NCBI GenBank assembly: GCA_020721345.1 | Contig: DYMX01000011.1 | Span: 1-42,215, forward strand | Origin: Sulfurovum sp. | GTDB taxonomy: Bacteria > Campylobacterota > Campylobacteria > Campylobacterales > Sulfurovaceae | DNA: 42,215 bases | Direction of reading: 5' to 3' | In this document: in pieces, positions 1-7,419 of the stretch | How positions within the stretch are numbered: the first letter of the stretch is position 1 | How the letters are laid out: every line of letters begins with the position of its first letter | The notes under the pieces: model-generated | Database searches by the model: none | Told to the model about the DNA's origin: nothing | The model's input: the letters and a program-made list of their open reading frames with translations, nothing else | Position numbers and translations under genes: made by a program

Positions 1-51
1 ACCAAGTGACCAAGGGATAGAAGGTGGATTTACACAGTTTATTTTACACTC

Positions 52-326
52 TCATTTTTTTCGAAGCGCATTAATCATTTCGTTCGAAACATTTTCGTCA
101 AATAATACACTAAGTAAACCATTTTCTACAATCATCACATATCCTGTAGCAAACAAGATCAACAAGGAGCCGATTTCAAAATAACCGTATATCGGACCTA
201 TCCTTGTATATACTTCTTTTTGATCATTTTTGTCTCTCAGCGTTACCCCACAAATACAAAAAGAAGTACGGAACCTCCTATCCAAGAGATAGCAGCGATG
301 AGATGTAAATGCAATGCCATATTCAT
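52..326 (-). pseudogene. Frameshifted CopD-like small membrane protein (last gene of the minus-strand unit)
   Basis: The first part reads from the ATG at 326 in one frame (MNMALHLHLIAAISWIGG...) and stops at a TAA right after a GGGG run near 268-271. The second part continues in the neighbouring frame (VTLRDKNDQKEVY...IGPIYGYFEIGSLLILFATGYVMI). One extra G joins the two into a continuous protein of about 91 residues with two hydrophobic segments. The N-terminal H-L-x-A-A-x-S-W-I-G-G pattern is typical of the CopD/DUF2269-like four-helix membrane family. The product still ends early, after NALRKK, with only about half the helices expected, so it may also be truncated at the 3' end. The start lies 4 nt after the DUF59 stop, indicating cotranscription. 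Sequencing error at the homopolymer is a serious alternative to true decay. Family assignment is moderate. Confidence 0.5.
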
Positions 327-330
327 TTTA

Positions 331-651
331 TTACCACATTGTTCCACTACCGCCGAGCGCAGCTTTAACATTATCATCGGCCATTGAAATATTCCATGCG
401 GGCTCCCACACCACTTCCACTTCAACGACTCCCACTCCCTCGATTCTCTCTACGGCTTCATGAACCCACTGCTTAATCATTTGATGCAGCGGGCACCCTC
501 GCGTCGAAAGCGTCATAACTACCTTTACATTGCAAGACTCTTCAATGATCGCATCATAGATAAGACCCATCTCGACAAGGTTAAACCCTACTTCAGGGTC
601 GACAACAGTACTAATCGCTTTGTAAACCTGATCTTTTGTAATTGTACACAT
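331..651 (-). CDS. DUF59 / MIP18-family iron-sulfur cluster assembly factor (SufT/PaaD-like)
   Basis: This 106-residue cytoplasmic protein carries the DUF59 signature: VVDPEVGFNLVEMGLIYD near residues 16-33 and TLSTRGCPLHQMI around 47-59, including the conserved reactive cysteine. It ends in a WEPAW-type segment common in this family. Proteins of this kind help insert or mature Fe-S clusters in target enzymes. Here the gene lies between an oxidase/NnrS-like membrane protein and a CopD-like gene, and behind a DUF2249 gene, in a unit with an FNR/DNR-like operator. An accessory role in nitrosative-stress or denitrification-linked metalloprotein repair is inferred from that context. The family assignment is secure; the specific client protein is unknown. 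Confidence 0.85.
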   Translation of the reverse strand: MCTITKDQVYKAISTVVDPEVGFNLVEMGLIYDAIIEESCNVKVVMTLSTRGCPLHQMIKQWVHEAVERIEGVGVVEVEVVWEPAWNISMADDNVKAALGGSGTMW

Positions 652-664
652 ATTCTTTCCTTGT

Positions 665-1900
665 TCATTTATAATTCAACATCCATCTAACACTGTAAAA
701 CATACATCCCCCACCTACCACCATTAAAGATATTCCCGTTTTAAACAGTGTATCATCTCCCAATAAAAGACCGAAACCTCCAATGACCACGCCCAAAGAG
801 GAAAACACAAATTCGTACTGAGCTGCTTTTTTGGGATACATCTCATGAAGCATAGGTACTTTTTCCTTGCCAACCAAAGGGCTAAACCGCTCAAACCAAA
901 CCAAAAAAGGTATGATTTTGTAAAGATGTCCGGTGATCAAAAATGTAAAAAATCCCATGATAACAAACCATCCCGCAGCAAGTAAAAGCTGTTCAGAGTG
1001 GACTAAAACATTTATCATCCCCAAAATCAATGCCGATGCAAGCGATCCGTAACCAAAATACATGGATTTTGCCCAGATATCATTCTCTTTTCTCGCTCTG
1101 GAACGATAGATGATCATGATTTGATATAGATAAAACCCTACCGATAAAAAAATAATCGATAGAGACAATAATTCTCCCCATTGATCTATGCCTAAAAATC
1201 TTGCGATCGAATATCCGGACACTCCTGTTGCCATCAGCCAAAATGCACGTTTGATAGGCGTTTCGTCAAAACCGTGAGAAAGACCGAACATAGGCAATAA
1301 AATAATTGACAGTCCCATAATAGTTAATGTAACATATCCTCCCAAGACGAACATGGCATGAATATTTAACCATTTATCCATATTGATACTAAGTCCCTCT
1401 CCAATTCCCAAAGCCATCATAAAACCGGAAAAAATACCCAAAGAAAGGAATAAGCTTGAAACTGCAACCGTTTTGACTGTCAGCGAGATATGTTTCACAT
1501 GCCAGAGTGTCATAATCGTATCATATAAAAATATTGAAATAGAAACAATTACTAACAGACCCCCATATGGTAGGACTTTAGGGGAAACAAGAAATCCAAT
1601 CCCCATCAAAAAAGTACCTACTGCCAAAAAAGGCCAGACAAGACGATATAGATCGATACCGAAATGGCCGACTTCCATTACGACCGGTATTAATTGCGCC
1701 ATAGCTCCAAAAATGATCATCATCACAAAACCCAAAAGATACCAATGAACCAAAGCCAATAGATTTAGATCATTATGCGAAAAATCGGATTTCATAAAGA
1801 ATAAAAAAACTATACCCGTTACATAAAAGAATGATCCCATCTTAAAAAAAGGCGCAATCACCCCAAGTGGAGGCGCATAATCTCTTGAAACATTAAACAT
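665..1900 (-). CDS. Polytopic membrane protein, haem-copper oxidase subunit I-like / NnrS-like
   Basis: The 411-residue protein is almost entirely hydrophobic, with about twelve predicted transmembrane segments. Membrane-embedded histidines recur in plausible metal or haem positions: HWYLLGF near residue 52, WHVKH near 133, NIHAMFVLGGY near 180 and GHLYKIIPFLVWFERF near 326-341. This resembles oxidase-subunit-I-like and NnrS-like proteins often encoded near nitric oxide and denitrification genes. The full set of oxidase ligands cannot be confirmed by eye, so catalytic activity should not be assumed. It sits 7 nt downstream of the DUF2249 gene and 13 nt upstream of the DUF59 gene, clearly in one transcription unit. 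A role in haem/copper-dependent NO handling is inferred. Confidence 0.55.
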   Translation of the reverse strand: MFNVSRDYAPPLGVIAPFFKMGSFFYVTGIVFLFFMKSDFSHNDLNLLALVHWYLLGFVMMIIFGAMAQLIPVVMEVGHFGIDLYRLVWPFLAVGTFLMGIGFLVSPKVLPYGGLLVIVSISIFLYDTIMTLWHVKHISLTVKTVAVSSLFLSLGIFSGFMMALGIGEGLSINMDKWLNIHAMFVLGGYVTLTIMGLSIILLPMFGLSHGFDETPIKRAFWLMATGVSGYSIARFLGIDQWGELLSLSIIFLSVGFYLYQIMIIYRSRARKENDIWAKSMYFGYGSLASALILGMINVLVHSEQLLLAAGWFVIMGFFTFLITGHLYKIIPFLVWFERFSPLVGKEKVPMLHEMYPKKAAQYEFVFSSLGVVIGGFGLLLGDDTLFKTGISLMVVGGGCMFYSVRWMLNYK

Positions 1901-1907
1901 CTAACGA

Positions 1908-2258
1908 TTATCCATGGCAAGCACTATTGCTAAGATCGGCATTTTCACTTTTTTCATGGCTATAGGAAAAAAGCAGCTGTATCCTTCCGTCATCCATATT
2001 TGCAGATTCGATGCTATAGTTTTCTTCCACTCTATCAAGCAAGCTCATCGGTTTTTTATGATTGATCATCAAAAGTTTTGTATGTTCATCAACCATTTTA
2101 AGTCCGATCATTGCATTAACCATCGGTTCAGGCGGACCGCATTTGGAAGTATCAAATTCTATGATCTGATCTTCTCCCATTTGGTATTTGAAAAAAGGAA
2201 CCGTAGCTCCTTGCGGCATAAATTCTTCTGCCTCTGCGGGTTTGATTATAGTTTGCAT
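1908..2258 (-). CDS. DUF2249 domain protein, first gene of the FNR/DNR-linked unit
   Basis: This 116-residue soluble protein has the DUF2249 layout: an acidic and hydrophobic core with FDTSKCGPPEPMVNAMIGLK in the middle, then a TKLLMINHKKPMSLLDRV segment resembling the TusA-like fold of the family. The CGPPEP stretch supplies the cysteine-proline motif seen in TusA-type folds. The C-terminus ends in a cysteine-histidine pair (NSACHG), which could bind metal. DUF2249 proteins are frequently encoded with denitrification or nitric-oxide-response genes, but their biochemical function is not established. The start ATG at 2258 is preceded by a purine-rich ribosome-binding site (TAGGAGA). It is the promoter-proximal gene of the minus-strand unit. 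Confidence 0.75.
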   Translation of the reverse strand: MQTIIKPAEAEEFMPQGATVPFFKYQMGEDQIIEFDTSKCGPPEPMVNAMIGLKMVDEHTKLLMINHKKPMSLLDRVEENYSIESANMDDGRIQLLFSYSHEKSENADLSNSACHG

Positions 2259-2295
2259 ATTATTATTTCTCCTATCATTGAATTTAACAGAACGA

Positions 2296-2337
2296 ATTAT
2301 AATAAATTTTTTTATTTATAATATTGACCCACATCAA
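2296..2337 (-). promoter_or_regulatory. FNR/DNR-type operator with -10 box for the DUF2249 unit
   Basis: The site TTGACCCACATCAA (2324-2337; TTGATGTGGGTCAA on the minus strand) matches the Crp/Fnr-family pattern TTGAY-N4-RTCAA. On the minus strand a perfect TATAAT lies at 2301-2296, giving a likely transcription start near 2289. The dyad centre (2330.5) is then 41.5 bp upstream, the classical class II activator position. Downstream, a leader of about 30 nt leads to the DUF2249 ATG. The motif and spacing are seen directly. The identity of the regulator (FNR, DNR or NnrR type) is inferred. Confidence 0.7.
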
Positions 2338-2401
2338 GACCTGAAATGTTTATCCATGAAATCCCCGGTCATCTCATCAACCTTCCGCATCCTCATCTTC
2401 C

Positions 2402-2425
2402 CTCGTTCCCATCGATGGGAACGAG
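2402..2425. repeat. 24-bp perfect palindrome, REP-like
   Basis: The arm CTCGTTCCCATC is followed directly by its exact inverse complement, a perfect 24-bp dyad with no spacer. It lies between the divergent DUF2249 and efflux promoters. The GTTCCCA...TGGGAAC core resembles widespread REP-type intergenic palindromes. It is followed by an A-run on the plus strand, so it does not look like a plus-strand intrinsic terminator. An operator or a cruciform-forming repeat remains possible. Confidence 0.6.
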
Positions 2426-2442
2426 AAAAAAGATAAATCCGT

Positions 2443-2478
2443 CGGTTTACTTTCGGTTTACTTTATGTAAGATATAAT
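2443..2478 (+). promoter_or_regulatory. Efflux operon promoter with tandem 11-bp repeats
   Basis: CGGTTTACTTT occurs twice in direct tandem at 2443-2453 and 2454-2464. An inverted pair TTAC/GTAA follows, and a perfect TATAAT is at 2473-2478. The repeats cover the expected -35 area, making them candidate binding sites for a regulator of the efflux genes. No regulator gene is present nearby. Transcription would start near 2485, about 70 nt before the TolC-like start. Confidence 0.55.
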
Positions 2479-2554
2479 TCTATTCGCTAATTCAACAAAA
2501 AGATATAGTTGAAGTTTGGTAGATTTTAAATTAATATTTTTGAAGGAGATCGGG

Positions 2555-3838
2555 TTGAAATATATATATTTATTTTTATCATTCAGCTTTTACATAAATG
2601 CAACGACTTTAAATATAGATGAATTAATCAACAAAGCTATACAATTCAATCCTGATATAAAAACTATGCAAAATCAAAAAAGTATGGATCTACATGATGA
2701 GGATATAGCTAAAAGTTCAAGATTACCGACCCTGAATCTGAACCTAGATTATAGTCCTACAAAAACTTTTGCATTACCTCAGAATGGTCAATTTGCCACG
2801 ATAGATAGCAGCTATAAGCATGCGGACCTCACCTTAAATTATGTATTCTTTGATTTCTTTCAGACAAAATATAGAGTTGAGATGTCAAAAAACAAAACAG
2901 CCATAAGTCAAATAATGCTCAATGATTCCCAAGAACTTTTAGCTTATAAAGTGAAAAAAACATATGACGCTTTGGTCTTGGAAGAGGCTAATAAAAATAT
3001 TGAATTTAAAAACCTAAAATATCACAAAGAACTTTTAGCGCAAGCTAAAGCATTTTATTTAGCAGGATTGAAAACAAGTGCTGATATAGATAGTATAAAC
3101 GCTTCATTGCTTGAAGTAGAAAATTCATTTGTGATTGCGCAATCCAAATTTGAGAAAGCAAAAATCGCTATGCAATACCTCACCGGTGAATCGTTGGGAG
3201 ATGATTTTGTGTTAAAAAATACTTTAAATACAGACCATATGAAAAGCTACTCAGAAAAAGAGGTTGAAATGCTCAAAACGAAGCTTTTAAATAATAATAA
3301 CTCTTTGAAAAGGGCAGACCTGCTGATAAACAATAGCGATACAAATATTGATCTCCAAAAAAGTAAAAGATACCCAGCTGTAAATATTTTTGCAACATAT
3401 GGGTACGAGGATAGCCTTAATAGTTATGATACCAAAGTTGTTGGAGTACATACATCCATATCTTTGTTCGATGGAAACAAGAATAGCGCAGAGGTACAAA
3501 AAGCTTTTATTGAGAAAAGTAAAAATTCAAATGAATATGAATCAAAAAAACACGCTCTAGAGGAGAGTCTTATGGGGCTTTTGATGGACTCGAATAGGTA
3601 TATGTATACAATCGAGGTCAAACAAAATATTATTCATTCAGCGCAAAGCGCTAGAAAGATCATGAATGCTAGATACAAAGAGGGCTTAGCGACATATATA
3701 GAAGTTTTAGATGCTATTAGAGTAGAAAATAGCGCCAAAAAAGCCCTACTGCAAGCAATATTCGAGAGAAATGATATATTAAATACAGTATCTTATCTTT
3801 TAAATGAAAATAATTTCCCAAAGAAGGATAATCTATGA
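2555..3838 (+). CDS. TolC-family outer membrane efflux protein
   Basis: This outer-membrane factor would form the exit channel of the efflux pump encoded by the next three genes. I chose the TTG at 2555 instead of the ORF-track TTG at 2516. AAGGAG lies 6 nt upstream of it, and translation then begins directly with a signal peptide (MKYIYLFLSFSFYINA). The mature part starts with TTLNIDELINKAIQFNPDI, the standard opening of TolC repeats, and two long helical repeats follow. The second-half motif ARYKEGLATYIEVLDA near the C-terminus is the family's YxxGxxxxxxxLDA signature. Length (about 427 residues) is normal. The stop overlaps the following ATG by 4 nt, so the genes are translationally coupled. 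Confidence 0.88.
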   Translation: MKYIYLFLSFSFYINATTLNIDELINKAIQFNPDIKTMQNQKSMDLHDEDIAKSSRLPTLNLNLDYSPTKTFALPQNGQFATIDSSYKHADLTLNYVFFDFFQTKYRVEMSKNKTAISQIMLNDSQELLAYKVKKTYDALVLEEANKNIEFKNLKYHKELLAQAKAFYLAGLKTSADIDSINASLLEVENSFVIAQSKFEKAKIAMQYLTGESLGDDFVLKNTLNTDHMKSYSEKEVEMLKTKLLNNNNSLKRADLLINNSDTNIDLQKSKRYPAVNIFATYGYEDSLNSYDTKVVGVHTSISLFDGNKNSAEVQKAFIEKSKNSNEYESKKHALEESLMGLLMDSNRYMYTIEVKQNIIHSAQSARKIMNARYKEGLATYIEVLDAIRVENSAKKALLQAIFERNDILNTVSYLLNENNFPKKDNL

Positions 3839-4980
3839 AAAAATTTATTTATATCTCCATAGCCGTTGGCTTGATAGTAGGTCTGCTCTTTTATACATTA
3901 GTTTACAAATCTAAATCTACATATGAAACAGCTAAGGTCAAAGCTGGCGGGTTTGATAAGAAAATATTTGCAACTGGAATAGTGGACAGTGAGGTAATGT
4001 ATCAACTATCAGCAGACTCAACAGGCAAAGTCTTGAAGTTGTCAGTAGCAGAGGGTGATTTGGTCAAAAAAGGTCAAACATTGGCAATTATAGATTCTGT
4101 GGACTTGCAAGACAAGCTTAATGAAACGCAGTATAGTATATCCAAAGCCATCTCTAGCCAGAGCAGTTCAAAAAGCAAAATAAATGAAGCTAAAGCCAAA
4201 TATAACTTAGCGTACAAAATGCTAGAGAGATATACTCAATTACGAAAAGGCGGCTTTGTCTCCCAAGTGGAGTTTGATAATATTAAATTAGCAGAGGTCT
4301 CAGCAAAAGCAACATTGGATAGTTCATACAATGAACAACTTTCGTCAGGGGACGAGGTCTCCAGACTAAGCTCAACTCTAGCAGGGCTAAAAGAAAAATT
4401 GCAAACATATGAGATAAAATCCCCTAGCGATGGTGTTGTGGTGCAGACAGATATAGAGCTTGGAGATATTGCCTTGGCTGGTAAAGTTGTCATCAAGATA
4501 GTCAATCCAAAAGATGTTTGGGTGAAAACATTTTTAAACGAATCATCTAGCGGTGAGATAATGAAAGGTCAAAAAGCATATATCTCTCTTCGTTCAAAGC
4601 CCAACCAAAAACAAATAGGCTTTGTGAAGAAAATCGAGATAGTTGGCGACGCAGTAACCGAAGAGAGGATAATAGGCGTATCATTTGAGAAGACTCAAAC
4701 ACAATTTTTTCTCAACGAACAAGCAGAGGTTGATATTGTTGCCAAGCAGTTTAGAAGTGTATTACAAGTACCTGCAAAGACAATTATAAAAGAAAACAAC
4801 AAAGATGGGCTTTGGGCCTATAGAGATGGAGAGGCAAAGTTCGTACCGGTAGAGATATTAGCTAGGGATACTAGCGCAAATATTGTGGCGATAAAAGGCG
4901 ATATAAAAGAGAACGACACAATATTAGTACCAGATACAAACAAGAAACCATTAGCCAATGGAGCAAGTGTGCGAATATGA
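3835..4980 (+). CDS. Membrane fusion protein (HlyD/MacA/DevB-type periplasmic adaptor)
   Basis: The 381-residue adaptor has one N-terminal membrane anchor (residues about 5-25), a first lipoyl half (TGKVLKLSVAEGDLVKKGQTLAII near 67-90) and an alpha-helical hairpin with coiled-coil character (about 95-185). The second lipoyl half follows (YEIKSPSDGVVVQTDIELGD near 197-216), then beta-barrel and membrane-proximal domains. Such proteins bridge an inner-membrane ABC permease and a TolC channel. Operon position between the TolC and permease genes, with 4-nt overlaps on both sides (ATGA-type), fits an ABC-type tripartite exporter. Substrate cannot be inferred from sequence. Confidence 0.88.
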   Translation: MKKFIYISIAVGLIVGLLFYTLVYKSKSTYETAKVKAGGFDKKIFATGIVDSEVMYQLSADSTGKVLKLSVAEGDLVKKGQTLAIIDSVDLQDKLNETQYSISKAISSQSSSKSKINEAKAKYNLAYKMLERYTQLRKGGFVSQVEFDNIKLAEVSAKATLDSSYNEQLSSGDEVSRLSSTLAGLKEKLQTYEIKSPSDGVVVQTDIELGDIALAGKVVIKIVNPKDVWVKTFLNESSSGEIMKGQKAYISLRSKPNQKQIGFVKKIEIVGDAVTEERIIGVSFEKTQTQFFLNEQAEVDIVAKQFRSVLQVPAKTIIKENNKDGLWAYRDGEAKFVPVEILARDTSANIVAIKGDIKENDTILVPDTNKKPLANGASVRI

Positions 4981-6112
4981 TAAATCTCGCAATAAAAGAT
5001 ATATCACACTCACTTGGTAAGTTTATAGTTACCTCAGTAGGTGTGGGTATGTTGCTTGGTATAGTGCTAATAATGCTAGGCGTTTACCGTGGAATGATAG
5101 TGGATGCTAAGGCACTACTAAACAGTGTAAATGCTGATTTGTGGGTTGTGCAAGAAGATACCATGGGACCTTTGCTGAATCTTCTAGGTTGTTTGAAGAT
5201 GTAAAATATCAAATTAGAAATGTTGAAGGTGTGAGCGAAGCTGCTGCTATGACATTTCAGACTATACAGATACCAACAAGCCTAAAACAAGAACGGGTAA
5301 CAGCTGTTGGATACGAGATAGGTAAAATCGGCAAACCGCAAAATATCATTAGTGGGCGTGAGTTGGCTAGGGAGCATTATGAGATTGTTGTGGATACCAA
5401 GCTGGGCTTTAAACTTGATGATAAAATACCATTAGGAAGAAACATATATACAGTAGTCGGAATTACAAAAGGTGCCGTCTCAAGCTCTGGAGAAGCACTA
5501 GTGTACATAAGTCTAAAAGATGCTCAGCAACTTCAATTTTTGGCCTCAAATGATACCATTAGAAGTGATAGAGCAAGAGGAATAAAAGACACTACAAGCA
5601 CAATAGTGAATACAATAGTTGCCAAAGTATCATCAGGGTATAGCCCAAAAGATATTGCAGAAAATATCAAAAAATGGAAGCATAAAAGTGCTTATACTAA
5701 TGAGAAACAGGTAGAAATTCTAACAAAAAATGTGATAGAGAAATCTTCAAAACAGATAGGTCTATTTACTATTATTTTGATTATCGTATCTTCGGTTATT
5801 ATCTCACTCATTATATACACCATGACCATTGGTAAGATAAAAGAGATAGCTATACTAAAACTCATAGGAATGCCAAATATTGAAATTGTTAAAATGATAG
5901 TCCAGCAATCACTTGTATTAGGATTTTTGGCATTTGTAGCTGGCAATATATTTGCCAATGCAATAAAAAGCAAATTTCCTAAGAATGTCCAGCTACTACC
6001 AGAGGATTCGGTGGGCTTATTTTTTGTAGTCGTTTTAGTAAGCGTCATTGGCTCACTGTTTGGTATATATAAGGCACTAAAGGCAAATCCAGCACAAGCG
6101 ATAGGTGAATAG
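4977..6112 (+). pseudogene. FtsX/MacB-type ABC transporter permease, interrupted by a one-base frameshift
   Basis: The 5' part (4977-5204) encodes a start, a first transmembrane helix (IVTSVGVGMLLGIVLIMLGVY) and the beginning of the periplasmic domain, up to VVQEDTMGP. It then runs into a stop. The rest (from about 5174, in the frame of the 5141-6112 ORF) gives FAESSRLFEDVKYQIRNVEGV..., a periplasmic domain and three C-terminal helices ending in FGIYKALKANPAQAIGE, the FtsX-like hallmark. Adding one T to the TTT at 5171-5173 restores an uninterrupted protein of about 378 residues. The family (DevC/MacB-like permease) is clear. If the frameshift is real, the pump is inactive unless frameshifting rescues it; if it is a base-calling error, the gene is intact. 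Confidence 0.8.
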
Positions 6113-6113
6113 T

Positions 6114-6824
6114 ATGAGTTCCTTGGCAATAAAAGTAGAAAATTTAAAAAAAGAATACATAACAAAAGATAGTACCTTGCAAGTTATCAAAGGCATAGAT
6201 TTCGAGCTTGAAAAAGGTGAAATAGCGATGCTTTTAGGACCAAGTGGTAGTGGGAAAACAACGCTACTGTTGATGTTAGGATGTATACTAGAGCCAACAA
6301 GTGGAAGAATTACATTAGATGATGAGATTGTTTATGAGGATAGGTGGATACTCAAAGATACTAGGAAACTAAGGAGAGAGAAACTAGGTTTTATATTCCA
6401 AGCACACAATCTAATACCGTTTTTAAATGTGCAAGACAATGTAACTCTTTTACCTCAACTAAACGGAATAGCAGAGGTAGAATATAAGAAAAAAGCAAAA
6501 GAAATTCTGACCTACCTAGGGATAGAAGATAAAACAAATTATATGATAGGAAGTTTATCAGGAGGGCAAAGCCAAAGGGTAGCAATCGCTAGATCTTTGG
6601 CTAATGATCCTCGAATTATATTAGCAGATGAACCAACAGCAGCACTAGATAAAGAGAGGGCAATTTCTGTGATGGAGCTACTGCGAAAACTAGCCAAAGA
6701 ACAAGAAGTGGCTATGATAGTGGTTACCCATGATGATAGACTGTTGCCATATTTTGATAGTGTACTAAAAATAGACGATGGCTATTTAACCAAAACAAAA
6801 GCAAGTGAAACAAAATTGCATTAA
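6114..6824 (+). CDS. ABC transporter ATPase (MacB/LolD/DevA-like)
   Basis: This cytoplasmic ATPase powers the exporter. All nucleotide-binding motifs are present: Walker A GPSGSGKT (residues 42-49), Q-loop FQAHN, signature LSGGQSQRVAIARS, Walker B IILADEPTAALD and the switch histidine VTHDD. I prefer the ATG at 6114 over the upstream in-frame GTG at 6105. AGGTGA sits 5 nt before it, and the protein then starts directly with the usual strand (MSSLAIKVENLKKEY). It begins just after the permease stop. Length (236 residues) is typical of the family. It is the last gene of the operon; downstream is a region of about 200 nt leading to nuoA. Confidence 0.92.
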   Translation: MSSLAIKVENLKKEYITKDSTLQVIKGIDFELEKGEIAMLLGPSGSGKTTLLLMLGCILEPTSGRITLDDEIVYEDRWILKDTRKLRREKLGFIFQAHNLIPFLNVQDNVTLLPQLNGIAEVEYKKKAKEILTYLGIEDKTNYMIGSLSGGQSQRVAIARSLANDPRIILADEPTAALDKERAISVMELLRKLAKEQEVAMIVVTHDDRLLPYFDSVLKIDDGYLTKTKASETKLH

Positions 6825-7029
6825 GTAGGAGAAAATATTCTATCTACAACCTACTGCTTATGTATATAATGATCTAAATTATGATCTAACTTATTCTTTG
6901 TTTCACATAGTTACATCATAAAAATACAAGTTCAAAAAAGTAACAAATAAAACAAAACACTTTAAACAACTTTAGGGTAATATATCTGCATAATAGGGAG
7001 AAATCCCATTATCTTTAAAAGGGGTTGAT
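6825..7029 (+). promoter_or_regulatory. nuo operon leader and promoter region
   Basis: The 205-nt AT-rich gap holds several signals. A weak hairpin (AGTAGG...CCTACT) lies just after the efflux ATPase, without a T-run. A TATAAT at 6865-6870 is followed by a direct repeat ATGATCTAA (6869-6877 and 6881-6889). A second possible -10 (CATAAT) is at 6989-6994. The imperfect hairpin 6990-7012 pairs ATAAT+GGGA with TCCC+ATTAT around a GAAA tetraloop, with one bulged A. Transcription start(s) cannot be fixed by eye. The ribosome-binding site AAGGGG precedes nuoA. Confidence 0.4.
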
Positions 7030-7419
7030 ATGACACATATTGTGAGTGAACATCCATATTTCGGCGTGTTTGTCCTATTTGTTTTGACATTTGTTGCATT
7101 TAGCGCAACACTGAATTTGCAAAGATTTATCAGTAGAAAGTTAGCTAGACTTGATACGGAAAAACTTAAAATGAGTATATATGAGTGCGGACCTGAAGTT
7201 ACAAAACAGCCAAATACGATTTCAGTTCAATTTTATCTCATTGCATTGCTTTTTATATTGTTTGATGTAGAGATAATTTTTATGTTTCCATGGGCTATTG
7301 ACTTTAAGCCTCTTGGTTGGTTTGGATTTGTTGAGATGATACTATTTATATTATTACTTGCAATAGGATTTGTATATGCATGGAAAAAAGGAGCATTAGA
7401 ATGGCACAGCATCAAGTAA
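7030..7419 (+). CDS. nuoA: Complex I subunit NuoA
   Basis: NuoA is a three-helix membrane subunit at the junction between the peripheral and membrane arms of complex I. The 129-residue product has the expected helices (about 11-31, 66-86 and 97-117). The diagnostic loop [37 protein letters not shown] contains the conserved Cys in the ECG motif and the acidic DVE near 80. It opens a long operon of fifteen genes with nearly no gaps. Its 3' end overlaps the nuoB start by 19 nt. Confidence 0.95.
   Translation: MTHIVSEHPYFGVFVLFVLTFVAFSATLNLQRFISRKLARLDTEKLKMSIYECGPEVTKQPNTISVQFYLIALLFILFDVEIIFMFPWAIDFKPLGWFGFVEMILFILLLAIGFVYAWKKGALEWHSIK

Noticed and set aside
1-51. Open plus-strand frame at the left edge (about SDQGIEGGFTQF...)
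   Set aside because: It could be the end of a gene from outside the window, but it continues antisense into the CopD-like gene and matches nothing I recognise. The first 51 nt are left without a feature.
460-690. Plus-strand ORF of 76 residues
   Set aside because: Antisense to the DUF59 gene, with no ribosome-binding site and no family resemblance.
1383-1748. Plus-strand ORF of 121 residues
   Set aside because: It lies entirely opposite the oxidase-like membrane gene, is Pro/Ile/Lys-rich in the way of antisense shadows of hydrophobic genes, and has no clear ribosome-binding site or motif.
1914-2321. Plus-strand ORF of 135 residues over the DUF2249 gene
   Set aside because: Antisense shadow. 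The minus-strand DUF2249 protein has recognisable family content and a proper promoter and ribosome-binding site.
2402-2430. Palindrome as an intrinsic terminator
   Set aside because: On the plus strand it is followed by A residues instead of T, and on the minus strand no gene ends there. An operator or REP-like repeat fits better.
5692-6165. Minus-strand ORF of 157 residues
   Set aside because: Shadow of the permease C-terminal helices and the start of the ATPase. The coding strand has strong FtsX-like and Walker motifs.
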